A DNA stretch of 64,000 nucleotides from Sphingomonas caeni. Lineage in GTDB: Bacteria > Pseudomonadota > Alphaproteobacteria > Sphingomonadales > Sphingomonadaceae. Shown here piece after piece: positions 26,707-35,249 of this stretch (within the stretch, counting starts at the first letter, position 1; each line of letters opens with the position of its first letter). Below the pieces are notes generated by a model. The model was given only the letters and a program-made list of their open reading frames with translations, searched no databases and was not told where the DNA came from. The position numbers and the translations under genes are program-made. The stretch lies in the NCBI RefSeq assembly GCF_026013415.1, contig NZ_JAPDOK010000002.1, positions 620,001 to 684,000 of the forward strand, read 5' to 3'.

Positions 26707-27846
26707 TTAGCCGCTTCGTTTGAACGGCATCATCTCGCCCAGAAACTCCTGTTCCTGCGACACGGCCGCGCGCTCGCGTTCGAGGAATTCAGCGACCGCG
26801 CGGTGGAAGCCGGGGTTGGGGATATAGTGCGCCGACCAGGTGGTGACCGGCTGATAGCCGCGCGCCAGCTTGTGCTCGCCCTGCGCGCCCGCCTCGACCC
26901 GCGCCAGCCCGCGGTCGATCGCGGCTTCGATCGCCTGATAATAGCAGAGCTCGAAATGGAGGAAGGGCACCTCGTCGACCGCGCCCCAATAGCGGCCGTA
27001 GAGTGCATCCGCGCCGATCAGGTTGAGCGCGCCGGCGATCGGCTCGCCATCGCGCTCGGCGAGGATGAGAAGCAGCTTGTCGCCCATCGCCTCGCCCAGC
27101 ATCGAGAAGAAGGCGCGCGTCAGATAGGGGTGGCCCCATTTGCGGCTGCCCGTGTCCTGATAGAATTCCCAGAACGCATCCCAATGCACCTCGGTGATCC
27201 CGGCGCCGGTCAGGTGGCGGATTGTCAGGCCTTTCACGGCCTCGGCCCGCTCGCGCCGGATCGCCTTGCGCTTGCGGCTGGCGAGGCACCCGAGAAAGTC
27301 GTCGAAGCTCCGATAGCCGGGGTTGAGCCAGTGGAACTGCGTCCCGGCGCGCAGCAGCCAGCCTGCCGCCTCGAACAAGGGCAGCTGGCCCTCGTCGAGA
27401 AAGGTGACATGCGCGGAGGAGAGCTGGTTCTGGTCGGTCACCGCCTCGATTGCCCCGATCAGCGCAGGGGCGAGCGCCGGATCGCGCAGCAGCAGCCGGG
27501 GCCCCGGCACCGGCGTAAACGGTACCGCGACCTGCAACTTGGGATAATAGCGCCCCCCGGCCTGCTCCCAGGCATCGGCCCAGCCATGATCGAAGACATA
27601 CTCCCCCTGACTATGCGACTTGGCATAGGCCGGGGCGATCGCGGCGGGGGTGCCATCGGGGCCGTCGACGATGATGGGAAGGGGCCGCCAGCCGCTCGCG
27701 CTCGTCGCCGAACCCGAGCGCTCGAGGATCGACAGGAAGGCGTGGGAGACGAAGGGATTTCCGGTGCCGGCGCAGGCGTCCCATTCGTCCGAAGGGACGG
27801 CGCTGACGTTGCTGGCGATTCGGGCGGTTACGGGAGGAGGCGGCAC
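26707..27846 (-). CDS. GNAT/FemAB-like protein (COG3146, DUF482)
   Basis: This 379-aa protein matches the COG3146 family, predicted N-acyltransferases of the FemAB/GNAT fold sometimes labelled as peptidoglycan-related. Diagnostic blocks are FVSHAFLSILERSGS, YVFDHGWADAWEQAGG, QFHWLNPGYRSFDDFLGCL, SRKRKAIRRERAEAV, and YGRYWGAVDEVPFLHFELCYY. The start is taken as a GTG (27846-27844) giving MPPPPVTARI; an ORF extension upstream is not supported. It is convergent with the polytopic gene. The substrate is unproven. Confidence 0.87.
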   Translation of the reverse strand: MPPPPVTARIASNVSAVPSDEWDACAGTGNPFVSHAFLSILERSGSATSASGWRPLPIIVDGPDGTPAAIAPAYAKSHSQGEYVFDHGWADAWEQAGGRYYPKLQVAVPFTPVPGPRLLLRDPALAPALIGAIEAVTDQNQLSSAHVTFLDEGQLPLFEAAGWLLRAGTQFHWLNPGYRSFDDFLGCLASRKRKAIRRERAEAVKGLTIRHLTGAGITEVHWDAFWEFYQDTGSRKWGHPYLTRAFFSMLGEAMGDKLLLILAERDGEPIAGALNLIGADALYGRYWGAVDEVPFLHFELCYYQAIEAAIDRGLARVEAGAQGEHKLARGYQPVTTWSAHYIPNPGFHRAVAEFLERERAAVSQEQEFLGEMMPFKRSG

Positions 27847-27948
27847 GCGGCGAATGTAGGGCGCTGCGGCGGCGATGGGGAGAGGCTGTTCCGTTAACGC
27901 AAGCTGTGCGACACCAGCGCAACGAGAAGAGCAGGGTCGTAGCTGCGA

Positions 27949-28998
27949 ATGGCGCAAGGGGTTCCGGAAATTGGCGTCGGCGATCTCGGCGCGGAACGGT
28001 TCCGCGCCGAGATCGTGCCGGCTGCGCGGCCGGTGCTGATGCGCGGACTGCTGGCGGCGTGGCCGGTGGTGGCCGCGGGCAGGGCCGGTCCGGCGGCGCT
28101 GGCCGCCTATCTCAAGCCGCTCGATCGCGGCACGCGCGTCACCGTCAAGCGGCCCGAACAGGGCCGGATCTTCTACCGCGACGATCTGACCTCGTTCAAT
28201 TTCGAGACCGAGGTGATGACGGTCGGCGCGGCGCTCGATGCGCTCGCGTCGGGGGCGGCGGATGGGCATCTCGCGCTCCAGTCGGTGCCGCTGCCCGCGG
28301 TGATGCCGGGGTTCACCGCCGCCAATCCGATGCCGCTGCTGCCCGCCGCCGTCGCCCCCCGGCTATGGCTCGGCAATGCCGTGACCGTCGCCGCGCACTA
28401 CGACACCGACAACAATCTCGCCGCGGTGGCGGCGGGGCGGCGGCGCTTCACCCTGTTCGCGCCCGATCAGGTCGCCAATCTCTATCCCGGCCCGTTCGAG
28501 CTGACCTCGGCGAAGGTGATCGTCAGCATGGTCGATTTCGACGCGCCGGACCGCGAACGCTTTCCCCGCTTCGCCGAGGCCGAAAAGGCGGCGCTGGTCG
28601 CGGACCTGGAGCCCGGCGACGCGCTCTTCATCCCGAGCATGTGGTGGCACCATGTCCGCTCGCTCGATCCGGTCAACATGCTGGTCAATTACTGGTGGAA
28701 ACAGGCCGGGGCGCCGCAGGCGGCGGGGATGCCCGCGCTGATCCACGCGATGCTGGCGATGCGGAACCTGCCCGACGCCGAGCGCGAGGCGTGGCGGATG
28801 CTGTTCGACCATTTCGCCTTCGAGCGGGACGGCGCGCCGGGGCTGCACCTGCCGCCCGAGCGGCGCGGCGTCCAGGGCGCCCTCAGCCGCGAGGCGGCCC
28901 GCGAGCTGCGCGGACGGATTGCCGACACGCTGGGCCCGCCTCGCGGGCCGACGCTGCGCGAGCGCGCGAAGAAGCTGATCCGGCGCTTCCGCGGCTAG
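27949..28998 (+). CDS. cupin-8 / JmjC-like Fe(II) dioxygenase family protein
   Basis: This 349-aa protein has a Cupin_8 jelly-roll core. HYDTDNNLAAVAAGRRRFTLF (about residues 147-167) provides the H-x-D iron ligands, and PSMWWHHVRSLDPVNMLVNYWW (about 228-249) the second histidine and substrate face. Its N-terminus VPEIGVGDLGAERF and RPVLMRGLLAAWP are typical of FIH-like hydroxylases. In other sphingomonads such proteins often neighbour tryptophan halogenases, which are absent here. The target is unknown. It overlaps the convergent MscS gene by 4 nt. Confidence 0.87.
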   Translation: MAQGVPEIGVGDLGAERFRAEIVPAARPVLMRGLLAAWPVVAAGRAGPAALAAYLKPLDRGTRVTVKRPEQGRIFYRDDLTSFNFETEVMTVGAALDALASGAADGHLALQSVPLPAVMPGFTAANPMPLLPAAVAPRLWLGNAVTVAAHYDTDNNLAAVAAGRRRFTLFAPDQVANLYPGPFELTSAKVIVSMVDFDAPDRERFPRFAEAEKAALVADLEPGDALFIPSMWWHHVRSLDPVNMLVNYWWKQAGAPQAAGMPALIHAMLAMRNLPDAEREAWRMLFDHFAFERDGAPGLHLPPERRGVQGALSREAARELRGRIADTLGPPRGPTLRERAKKLIRRFRG

Positions 28999-30296
28999 CG
29001 CTTGGCCCTGGGTGCCGCACGCTCGACGATCCGCACCTCGCGCTGCGGATAGGGGATCACGATCCCCTCCTCCTTGAACAGCAGCCATAGCCGGTTGAGC
29101 ACGTCGCTGCGGACATTGCCGACGCCGTCCTCGGGATCGCTGATCCAGACGAGGATCTCATGCTCGACGCCATTGTCGCCGAACGCGGTCAGGCGGACAT
29201 TGGTCTGGGGGGTGTCGAGCACGCGGGGGCTGTCCTTGGCGGCCTGCGCCATCAGCGCCTGCGCGCGCTTGAGGTCGCAATCATAGGCGACGCGGACGGG
29301 GATACGGACGCGGACGTTGCGGTCGGTATAGGACCAGTTCTCCACCTCCTGCGTCATCAGATTCTCGTTCGGAATCAGATGCTCCTTGCCGTCGCGGGTG
29401 ATGACGCTGACCGCGCGCACGCCGATCCGGTTCACCCAGCCGAAGCTGTCCCCGACCACGATCACGTCGCCCGGCTTGATCGAGCGGTCCATCAGCAGAA
29501 TGATCCCGGCGATCAGATTGCCGATCGTCTTTTGCAGGCCGAAGCCGATCGCGAGGCCGAACGCGCCGGAGAAGATCGCGAAGGCGGTGAGGTCGATCCC
29601 GAGCAGGTCGATCCCGACGAAGAAGGCGATGATGATCACCGCGATGCCGGTGAGCTTCTGGGCGAGCAATTTCTGGGTCGGATCGAAGCTGTTCGTCCCG
29701 CCGATCAGATGGCCGCTGGCGCGCGTGACCAGCCGCACCACCGCGAAGATCACCACGACGATGACGCCGGCATTGATGAGCCACAGCATCGTGATCTGAT
29801 GCGAGCCGATGGCGACGCCCTGATCGAGCCGCGCATGGAGCTGCGCCTGCAGCGCGGCGAGCCTGCCCGCCTTGTTGAGCGCGTTGCTGAACACCGCGAA
29901 GAAGGCGACCACGCCCATCGTCCATGCCGTCCAGCGCGGCAGCGCGAGCCCGCGCAGCACCGCCCTGACCAGCAGCGCCACCGCGGCGCCCTCGGCGAAG
30001 CCCAGCCCCAGCGCCGCCAGCCGCTGCCAGTCGTAAAGCGCTGCGATCAGCGCGAGCAGCAGCGCGGCGGTGCCGTGGCGGCTGATCGGGCTCATCCGCT
30101 GGGCGAGGCCCTCGGTCTGTCCGCCGACATGCCGGGTCCACAGCGCCGAGAGGCGCGTGCCGAACCGGTCGCCCATCATCCAGCCCGCGGCGAGCGCGAG
30201 CAGGGCGAGGGCGAGGGCGATGCTCGCCTCCAGCAGCTCGCCGTCGCTGGGGAGGGTGAACCCCAGCGCGGTGAGCCACTGGGTGAAGGCGCTCAT
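28995..30296 (-). CDS. mechanosensitive channel of the MscS family
   Basis: This 433-aa protein has about five or six transmembrane segments, then the MscS pore helix FSGAFGLAIGFGLQKTIGNL and the beta domain PGDVIVVGDSFGWVNRIGVRAV, then the alpha/beta domain ending FKEEGIVIPYPQREVRIVE. MscS channels release osmolytes on hypo-osmotic shock. The ATG at 30296 overlaps the metC stop (ATGA), so it is the third gene of the sseA-metC-mscS run. The arrangement suggests cotranscription, not a shared pathway. Confidence 0.93.
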   Translation of the reverse strand: MSAFTQWLTALGFTLPSDGELLEASIALALALLALAAGWMMGDRFGTRLSALWTRHVGGQTEGLAQRMSPISRHGTAALLLALIAALYDWQRLAALGLGFAEGAAVALLVRAVLRGLALPRWTAWTMGVVAFFAVFSNALNKAGRLAALQAQLHARLDQGVAIGSHQITMLWLINAGVIVVVIFAVVRLVTRASGHLIGGTNSFDPTQKLLAQKLTGIAVIIIAFFVGIDLLGIDLTAFAIFSGAFGLAIGFGLQKTIGNLIAGIILLMDRSIKPGDVIVVGDSFGWVNRIGVRAVSVITRDGKEHLIPNENLMTQEVENWSYTDRNVRVRIPVRVAYDCDLKRAQALMAQAAKDSPRVLDTPQTNVRLTAFGDNGVEHEILVWISDPEDGVGNVRSDVLNRLWLLFKEEGIVIPYPQREVRIVERAAPRAKR

Positions 30297-31477
30297 CCCT
30301 GTGCCGCCCGGAAGCGGGCGAGACCGGCGTCGAGATCGGCGATCAGATCGTCGGGGTCCTCGAGGCCGATCTGGAGGCGAACGACGGGGCCTTCGGCCTC
30401 CCACTTCGTCGCGGTGCGATAGCGCTGGGGATCTACGGGCAAGGCGAGGCTTTCGAACCCGCCCCAGCTATAGCCGATGCCGAAATGTTCGAGCCCGTCG
30501 ATCAGCGCGGCGCGGGCGGCTTCGCCGCCGCCGTTCAGGACGAAGGAGAAGAGCCCGGCCGGGCCCTTGAAGTCTCGGACGAACGCGTCGTGGCCGGGGC
30601 ATTCGGGGAAGGCGGGGTGGAGGATGCGCGCCACTTCGGACCGGGTCTTGAGCCAATGCGCGATCTTGAGGGCGGCCTCGCCATGCTGCCTGAGCCGCAC
30701 CGCCATGGTGCGCAGGCCCCGCGCGCCGAGAAAGGCGTCGTCGGGCGAGGCGCATTGGCCGAGCTGGTAGGTGGCGGCGCGGAGGCGCTCATACTGGCCC
30801 TGCGCGGCGGTGACCGATCCGAGCATGATGTCCGAATGGCCGCCGATATATTTGGTGCAGGCGAGGATCGAATAATCGACGCCCATTGCGATCGCGGGGA
30901 GCAGCAAGGGCGTCGCCCAGGTATTGTCGATCAGCGTGGCGATGCCGCGCGCCCTCGCGACCGCGACGATGGCGGGGACGTCCTGCACCTCGAAGGTCAG
31001 GCTGCCGGGGCTTTCCATGAAGATGGCCTTGGTCTGCGGGGTGCAGAGGGCGGCGATATCCGCGCCGATCAGCGGATCGTAGAAGGTCGTGGCGATACCC
31101 ATGCGCTTGAGCAGGCCATTGGCGAGGCTGCGGGTCGGGTCATAGGCGCTGTCGGGGACCAGCAGATGGTCGCCGGGCGAGAGGATCGCGAGCAAGGCGG
31201 TGGCGACCGCCGCGACGCCCGAGGGGTAGAGCAGGGTCGCCTCGGCGCCGGGTTCGAGTTCGGTCAGGGCATCGGCGAGCGACCATTGCGTCGGGGTGCC
31301 GCGGCGGCCGTAGAAAAGCGTGTGGTGCGTATCCTTGGCGCCCGTCGCGCGGAGATGGGCGATCGTGTCGTAGAGGATCGTCGAGGCGCGCCACACCGGC
31401 GGGTTGACGATGCCCTGGGTCCATTCCTTGCGGCGGCCGGCCTCGACGATCCGGGTCGGGTCCTTCTTGTCGGTCAT
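30293..31477 (-). CDS. metC: cystathionine beta-lyase (PLP-dependent)
   Basis: MetC cleaves cystathionine to homocysteine, pyruvate and ammonia. The 394-aa protein has the Cys/Met metabolism PLP-enzyme fold: YGRRGTPTQWSLADALTELE, LYPSGVAAVATALLAI, LIDNTWATPLLL and CTKYIGGHSDIMLGS, the last carrying the PLP lysine. ATG 31477 overlaps the sseA stop (ATGA). Neighbouring sulfurtransferase makes a sulfur-metabolism pair. Some family members act as cystathionine gamma-lyases, but WGGFESLALP near the C-terminus is typical of the beta-lyase branch. Confidence 0.92.
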   Translation of the reverse strand: MTDKKDPTRIVEAGRRKEWTQGIVNPPVWRASTILYDTIAHLRATGAKDTHHTLFYGRRGTPTQWSLADALTELEPGAEATLLYPSGVAAVATALLAILSPGDHLLVPDSAYDPTRSLANGLLKRMGIATTFYDPLIGADIAALCTPQTKAIFMESPGSLTFEVQDVPAIVAVARARGIATLIDNTWATPLLLPAIAMGVDYSILACTKYIGGHSDIMLGSVTAAQGQYERLRAATYQLGQCASPDDAFLGARGLRTMAVRLRQHGEAALKIAHWLKTRSEVARILHPAFPECPGHDAFVRDFKGPAGLFSFVLNGGGEAARAALIDGLEHFGIGYSWGGFESLALPVDPQRYRTATKWEAEGPVVRLQIGLEDPDDLIADLDAGLARFRAAQG

Positions 31478-32307
31478 GCACCCATGCTCTTTGGCGCCTT
31501 GGGGGTGGATGGATCGGCACCCCACTCGGCCCAGCTGCCGTCATAGAGCGCGGCCGTGTGGCCCAGCAGATGCGCGGCGAACACGACCACCGCGGCGGTG
31601 ATGCCGGAGCCGCAGGTGGCGGTGAGCGGATGCTCGATCTCGATCCCTTCGCTTTCGAACACGGCGCGCAGCGTGATGTCGCGCTTCCAGGTGCCGTCGG
31701 GATGGAAGAAATCGGCATAGGGGAGGTTGCGCGAACCCGGGATATGGCCGGGAATCACGCCGGGGCGCGGCTCGGGTTCGAGCCCGGCGAAGCGCGAAGG
31801 GCCGCGGGCATCGACGATCTGATCCCTGGTCGCTTTCATATCGGCGAGCGTGCGGACCCCCTGGGGCGCCTGGCGCGGGGTGAAGTGGCGCGGGCGGATA
31901 TCGGGGGTGTGGCGGTCGAGCAGGCGCTTCTCGGCCTTCCATTTGGACAAGCCGCCGTCGAGGATCGCGACGTCGGGGGTACCGTAGGCGGTGAGCATCC
32001 ACCAGGCGCGCGCGGCGGTGTGAAGCGGGCTGTCGTCATAGATGACGATGCGCAGGCCGTCGCCAAGGCCCAGCATCTGCATCCGGCTCGCCAGTTGCTC
32101 GGGCGGCGGGAGCATCGAGGGGAGCGGGCTGCGCGTGTCGGCGAAGGCGTTCAGGTCCATGAACACCGCGCCCGGGATATGCCCCGCGGCATAATCGGCG
32201 GCGGCGTCGCGGCCATGTTCGGGGAGGAACCAGCTGGCATCGGCGACGCGCAGGTCGTCGGCGCCGAGTTCGTCCGCCAGCCATGCGGTGCTTACGAGCG
32301 AGTCCAT
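31474..32307 (-). CDS. sseA: 3-mercaptopyruvate sulfurtransferase (tandem rhodanese)
   Basis: This 277-aa enzyme has two rhodanese domains. The first (residues 5-140) is inactive and structural (GHIPGAVFMDLN, VIYDDSPLHTAARAWWML); the second carries the active loop CGSGITA near residue 230, the motif typical of mercaptopyruvate sulfurtransferases, which transfer sulfane sulfur to thiols or cyanide. ATG 32307 has GGAGAG close upstream. It begins the sseA-metC-mscS run and is divergent from queF with very little room between. Confidence 0.94.
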   Translation of the reverse strand: MDSLVSTAWLADELGADDLRVADASWFLPEHGRDAAADYAAGHIPGAVFMDLNAFADTRSPLPSMLPPPEQLASRMQMLGLGDGLRIVIYDDSPLHTAARAWWMLTAYGTPDVAILDGGLSKWKAEKRLLDRHTPDIRPRHFTPRQAPQGVRTLADMKATRDQIVDARGPSRFAGLEPEPRPGVIPGHIPGSRNLPYADFFHPDGTWKRDITLRAVFESEGIEIEHPLTATCGSGITAAVVVFAAHLLGHTAALYDGSWAEWGADPSTPKAPKSMGA

Positions 32308-32314
32308 CGGCTCT

Positions 32315-32325
32315 CTCCTAGGAGG
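32315..32325. promoter_or_regulatory. palindromic Shine-Dalgarno shared by divergent sseA and queF
   Basis: CTCCTAGGAG at 32315-32324 is self-complementary, so it reads as a GGAG ribosome-binding site for sseA on the minus strand and as AGGAGG (32320-32325) on the plus strand. The plus copy sits 5 nt before an in-frame TTG at 32331 of the queF frame. Both promoters must therefore overlap the genes or this segment. Confidence 0.45.
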
Positions 32326-32351
32326 ATGCATTGCGCTCCGCAAACGCCTAC

Positions 32352-32807
32352 ATGGCCGTCATGGAACCCAAGCATCTCGGCCAGCAATCCGCGCTCCCGG
32401 CATCGCCCGAGGAAGCGACGCTCGATTACGTCCCAAATCCGCGCGCCGGCTCGCGCTATCTGGTGCGCTTCGCCGCGCCCGAATTCACCTCGCTCTGCCC
32501 GATCACCGGCCAGCCCGATTTCGCGCATCTGGTGATCGACTATGTACCCGCGGCGACGATCGTCGAGAGCAAGTCATTGAAGCTGTTCCTGGGGAGCTTT
32601 CGCAATCACGGTGCTTACCATGAGGATTGCACGGTCGGGATCGGCGAGCGGCTGTTCGCGGAGATGAAGCCCGAATGGCTCCGGATCGGAGGCTATTGGT
32701 ATCCGCGCGGCGGCATCCCGATCGACGTGTTCTGGCAGTCGGGCGCGCCGCCCGAGGGCGTGTGGGTGCCCGCGCAGGACGTGCCCGGTTATCGCGGGCG
32801 CGGCTGA
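32352..32807 (+). CDS. queF: NADPH-dependent 7-cyano-7-deazaguanine reductase
   Basis: QueF reduces preQ0 to preQ1 in queuosine tRNA modification. This is the short, single-domain type (about 151 aa). [13 protein letters not shown] holds the cysteine that forms the thioimide with the nitrile, [16 protein letters not shown] binds [17 protein letters not shown] supplies the catalytic aspartate. I list ATG 32352 ([10 protein letters not shown]); a TTG at 32331 has a better ribosome-binding site (AGGAGG at 5 nt) and adds seven residues. The gene is alone between sseA and the glycosyltransferase. Confidence 0.95.
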   Translation: MAVMEPKHLGQQSALPASPEEATLDYVPNPRAGSRYLVRFAAPEFTSLCPITGQPDFAHLVIDYVPAATIVESKSLKLFLGSFRNHGAYHEDCTVGIGERLFAEMKPEWLRIGGYWYPRGGIPIDVFWQSGAPPEGVWVPAQDVPGYRGRG

Positions 32808-32843
32808 ACCGCAGATTTACAGCGGTTCGTCGCCATGGTAGAT

Positions 32844-32931
32844 GTTGCAATGCAGCATTGTCGCAACCATATCGAAAAACGGGAGTTTGGAGGGGCAGAA
32901 GGGCTTAGGCGCCTGGACTAACACGCGTTAG
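32844..32931. promoter_or_regulatory. two dyads before the glycosyltransferase-GH130 pair
   Basis: The gap before 32945 holds an imperfect inverted repeat with GTTGC (32844-32848) and GCAAC (32863-32867) and inner AATGC/GCATT halves, and a compact dyad CTAAC-ACGC-GTTAG at 32918-32931, 14 nt before the start codon. Their position fits an operator or attenuator for the downstream operon. No regulator gene is adjacent. Confidence 0.4.
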
Positions 32932-32944
32932 CGAAAGGATTCGA

Positions 32945-35212
32945 ATGACCCCGTTCAACGGCCCCGGTATCCGACATCTGGCCCTGATCGGCAACTTCCT
33001 CCCGCGCAAGTGCGGCATCGCGACCTACACCACAGACACTTATGAAGCGCTCAAGGCGCGCTTCCCCGAGCTTCAGGTCGATGTCTATGCGATGGACGAC
33101 CATCCCGGCCGCTACGCCTATCCTCCGCAGGTAACCCGCGCGATCGCGCAGAATGACCGTTCGGCCTATCTCGATGCCGCGCGGGCGATCGAGGCGAGCG
33201 GCGCGCAGGCGCTATGGGTCCAGCATGAATATGGCATCTATGGCGGATCGGCGGGCGAGCTGCTGATCGCGTTGCTCGACCGCATCTCGATTCCCGTGAT
33301 CGCCACGCTTCACACCGTGCTCGAGACTCCCAATGCCGATGAGCGCCGGGTGATGGAGGCGCTGCTGCGCCGCGCCGCCAAGGTGATCGTGATGGCCGGG
33401 AAGGGCCGCGATATCCTGAAGCGGGTCCATGGCCTCGACGAGCGCAAGGTCGTGATGATCCCGCACGGCGTGCCCGACCATCCGCTCGCCGATCCCGCGG
33501 TCCACAAGCCGCGTTTCGGCTGGGAGGGGCGCGAGGTCATCCTGACCTTCGGACTGCTCGCGCCCAACAAGGGCATCGAGACGATGATCGCGGCGATGCC
33601 CGCGATCGTCGCCAAGCGCCCGCGCGCGCTCTATGTCGTGCTCGGCGCCACCCACCCCAATCTCGTCGCGCACGAGGGCGAGGCCTATCGCGACCGGCTC
33701 AAGGCGCTCGCCGAGGAGAAGGGCGTCGGGGCGCAGGTCCAGTTCATCGACGCGTTCGTCGAGCAGGAGGAGCTGATCGACTTTCTCCGCGCCGCCGACA
33801 TCTATGCGACGCCGTACAACAATCCCGCGCAGATCACCTCGGGCACGCTTTCCTATGCGGTCGGCATCGGCAAGGCGGTGGTTTCGACCCCCTATGTCCA
33901 TGCCAGCGAGATCCTCGCCGACGATCACGGCGTGTTGGTCGGGTTCGAGGATGTCGAGGGGTTCGCGCGCGAGATCGCGCGGCTGCTGACCGACGGCAGC
34001 GCCCGCGCCGAGCTGTCCGCGCGCGCCTATGCGCGAGGCCGGACGATGCTGTGGTCGTGCCTTGCCGAGAAGGCGGTCGCCGAGATCGAGGGCATGTTGG
34101 TGCGCAAGCCGCGGCGGATCAGCAAGCCGGCCGCCGAGCTGGCGGTGCTCGCCCCCGATATCGGCGCGGTCGAGCGGATGAGCGACGCCACGGGGATGCT
34201 CCAGCATTCGATCTATTCGGTCCCCGACCGGCGCCACGGCTATTGCATCGACGACAATGCCCGCGCGCTAATCCTGATGAGCCAGGTCGAGAATATCGAC
34301 GCGGTGCTGCGCGACAAATGGACGACCATCTATTCGAGCTTCGTCCAGCATGCCTGGAACCCAGAGGCGCGGCGCTTCCGCAACTTCATGAATTTCGACC
34401 GCACATGGTGCGAGGATTTCGGCTCCGAGGATTCGAACGGGCGGACGCTATGGGCACTGGGCGTCACCGCGCGCGATGCCCGGGCGCAAAAGCATCGCGA
34501 CTGGGCGGTCTCGTTGTTCGACGCGACCGCCTCGATCGCGCTCGAGCTTGGCAGTCCGAGGGCGCACGCCTTTGCGATGCTGGGCGCGGCGGCGATGCTC
34601 GCGGCACATCCCGGACACGCGCTGTCACGGACGATCCTGACGCGGTTCGGCGAGGAGCTGATCGCATTGCTCGATGCGGCGCGGCGGCCCGAATGGACCT
34701 GGTTCGAGATCGTGCTGGCCTATGACAATGCCCGGCTGCCCGAGGCGCTGATCCGCGCCGGCACGGCGCTGGGGCGGAAGGACTTCACCCGGGTCGGGCT
34801 CGATACGCTCGCCTGGATCGTGAGCCGCCAGACCTCGCCCGAGGGCAGGTTCCGCGCGGTCGGGACCGAGAGCTTCGGACGCGCCTATGCCGAGCCGATG
34901 CAGTTCGATCAGCAGCCGCTCGAGGCGCAGGCGACAATCGATGCGTGCGTCGCGGCGCATGAGGCGACCGGCGAGGCGCGCTGGACCGAGGAGGCGATGC
35001 GCGCGTACCGCTGGTATCTGGGCGCTAACGATCTCGAACTGCCGCTGGCGACCGCGCAGGATGGCGGCTGTTTCGACGGGTTGATGCCCACCGGGCTCAA
35101 CCGCAACCAGGGTGCGGAGTCGATCCTGGCGCTTCAGCTGGCGAATTGCGCGATTTCCACCCTTTCAAAGGCTGCGGCAAACGTGGCAGGACCGACGCTA
35201 GCCGTCGCTTGA
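32945..35212 (+). CDS. two-domain glycosyltransferase (GT-B family 4-like plus alpha/alpha-toroid-like region)
   Basis: This 755-aa protein fuses a GT-B glycosyltransferase (residues 1 to about 390: LIGNFLPRKCGIATYTTDTY, VQHEYGIYGGSAGELL, TFGLLAPNKGIETMI, TPYNNPAQITSGTLSYAVG, the last the nucleotide-sugar acidic/glycine-rich region) to a helical C-terminal half (about 400-755) with repeated aromatic-acidic helices such as RHGYCIDDNARALILM, GRTLWALGVTARDARAQ and WFEIVLAYDNARLPEALI, resembling an (alpha/alpha)6 barrel. The downstream GH130 gene 37 nt away suggests mannoside chemistry. It could make a mannose-containing glycan; donor and product are unknown. Confidence 0.82.
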   Translation: MTPFNGPGIRHLALIGNFLPRKCGIATYTTDTYEALKARFPELQVDVYAMDDHPGRYAYPPQVTRAIAQNDRSAYLDAARAIEASGAQALWVQHEYGIYGGSAGELLIALLDRISIPVIATLHTVLETPNADERRVMEALLRRAAKVIVMAGKGRDILKRVHGLDERKVVMIPHGVPDHPLADPAVHKPRFGWEGREVILTFGLLAPNKGIETMIAAMPAIVAKRPRALYVVLGATHPNLVAHEGEAYRDRLKALAEEKGVGAQVQFIDAFVEQEELIDFLRAADIYATPYNNPAQITSGTLSYAVGIGKAVVSTPYVHASEILADDHGVLVGFEDVEGFAREIARLLTDGSARAELSARAYARGRTMLWSCLAEKAVAEIEGMLVRKPRRISKPAAELAVLAPDIGAVERMSDATGMLQHSIYSVPDRRHGYCIDDNARALILMSQVENIDAVLRDKWTTIYSSFVQHAWNPEARRFRNFMNFDRTWCEDFGSEDSNGRTLWALGVTARDARAQKHRDWAVSLFDATASIALELGSPRAHAFAMLGAAAMLAAHPGHALSRTILTRFGEELIALLDAARRPEWTWFEIVLAYDNARLPEALIRAGTALGRKDFTRVGLDTLAWIVSRQTSPEGRFRAVGTESFGRAYAEPMQFDQQPLEAQATIDACVAAHEATGEARWTEEAMRAYRWYLGANDLELPLATAQDGGCFDGLMPTGLNRNQGAESILALQLANCAISTLSKAAANVAGPTLAVA

Positions 35213-35249
35213 AGCCCTGCACATCGCAGGGCGCGCCGGGGGAGCGCGC

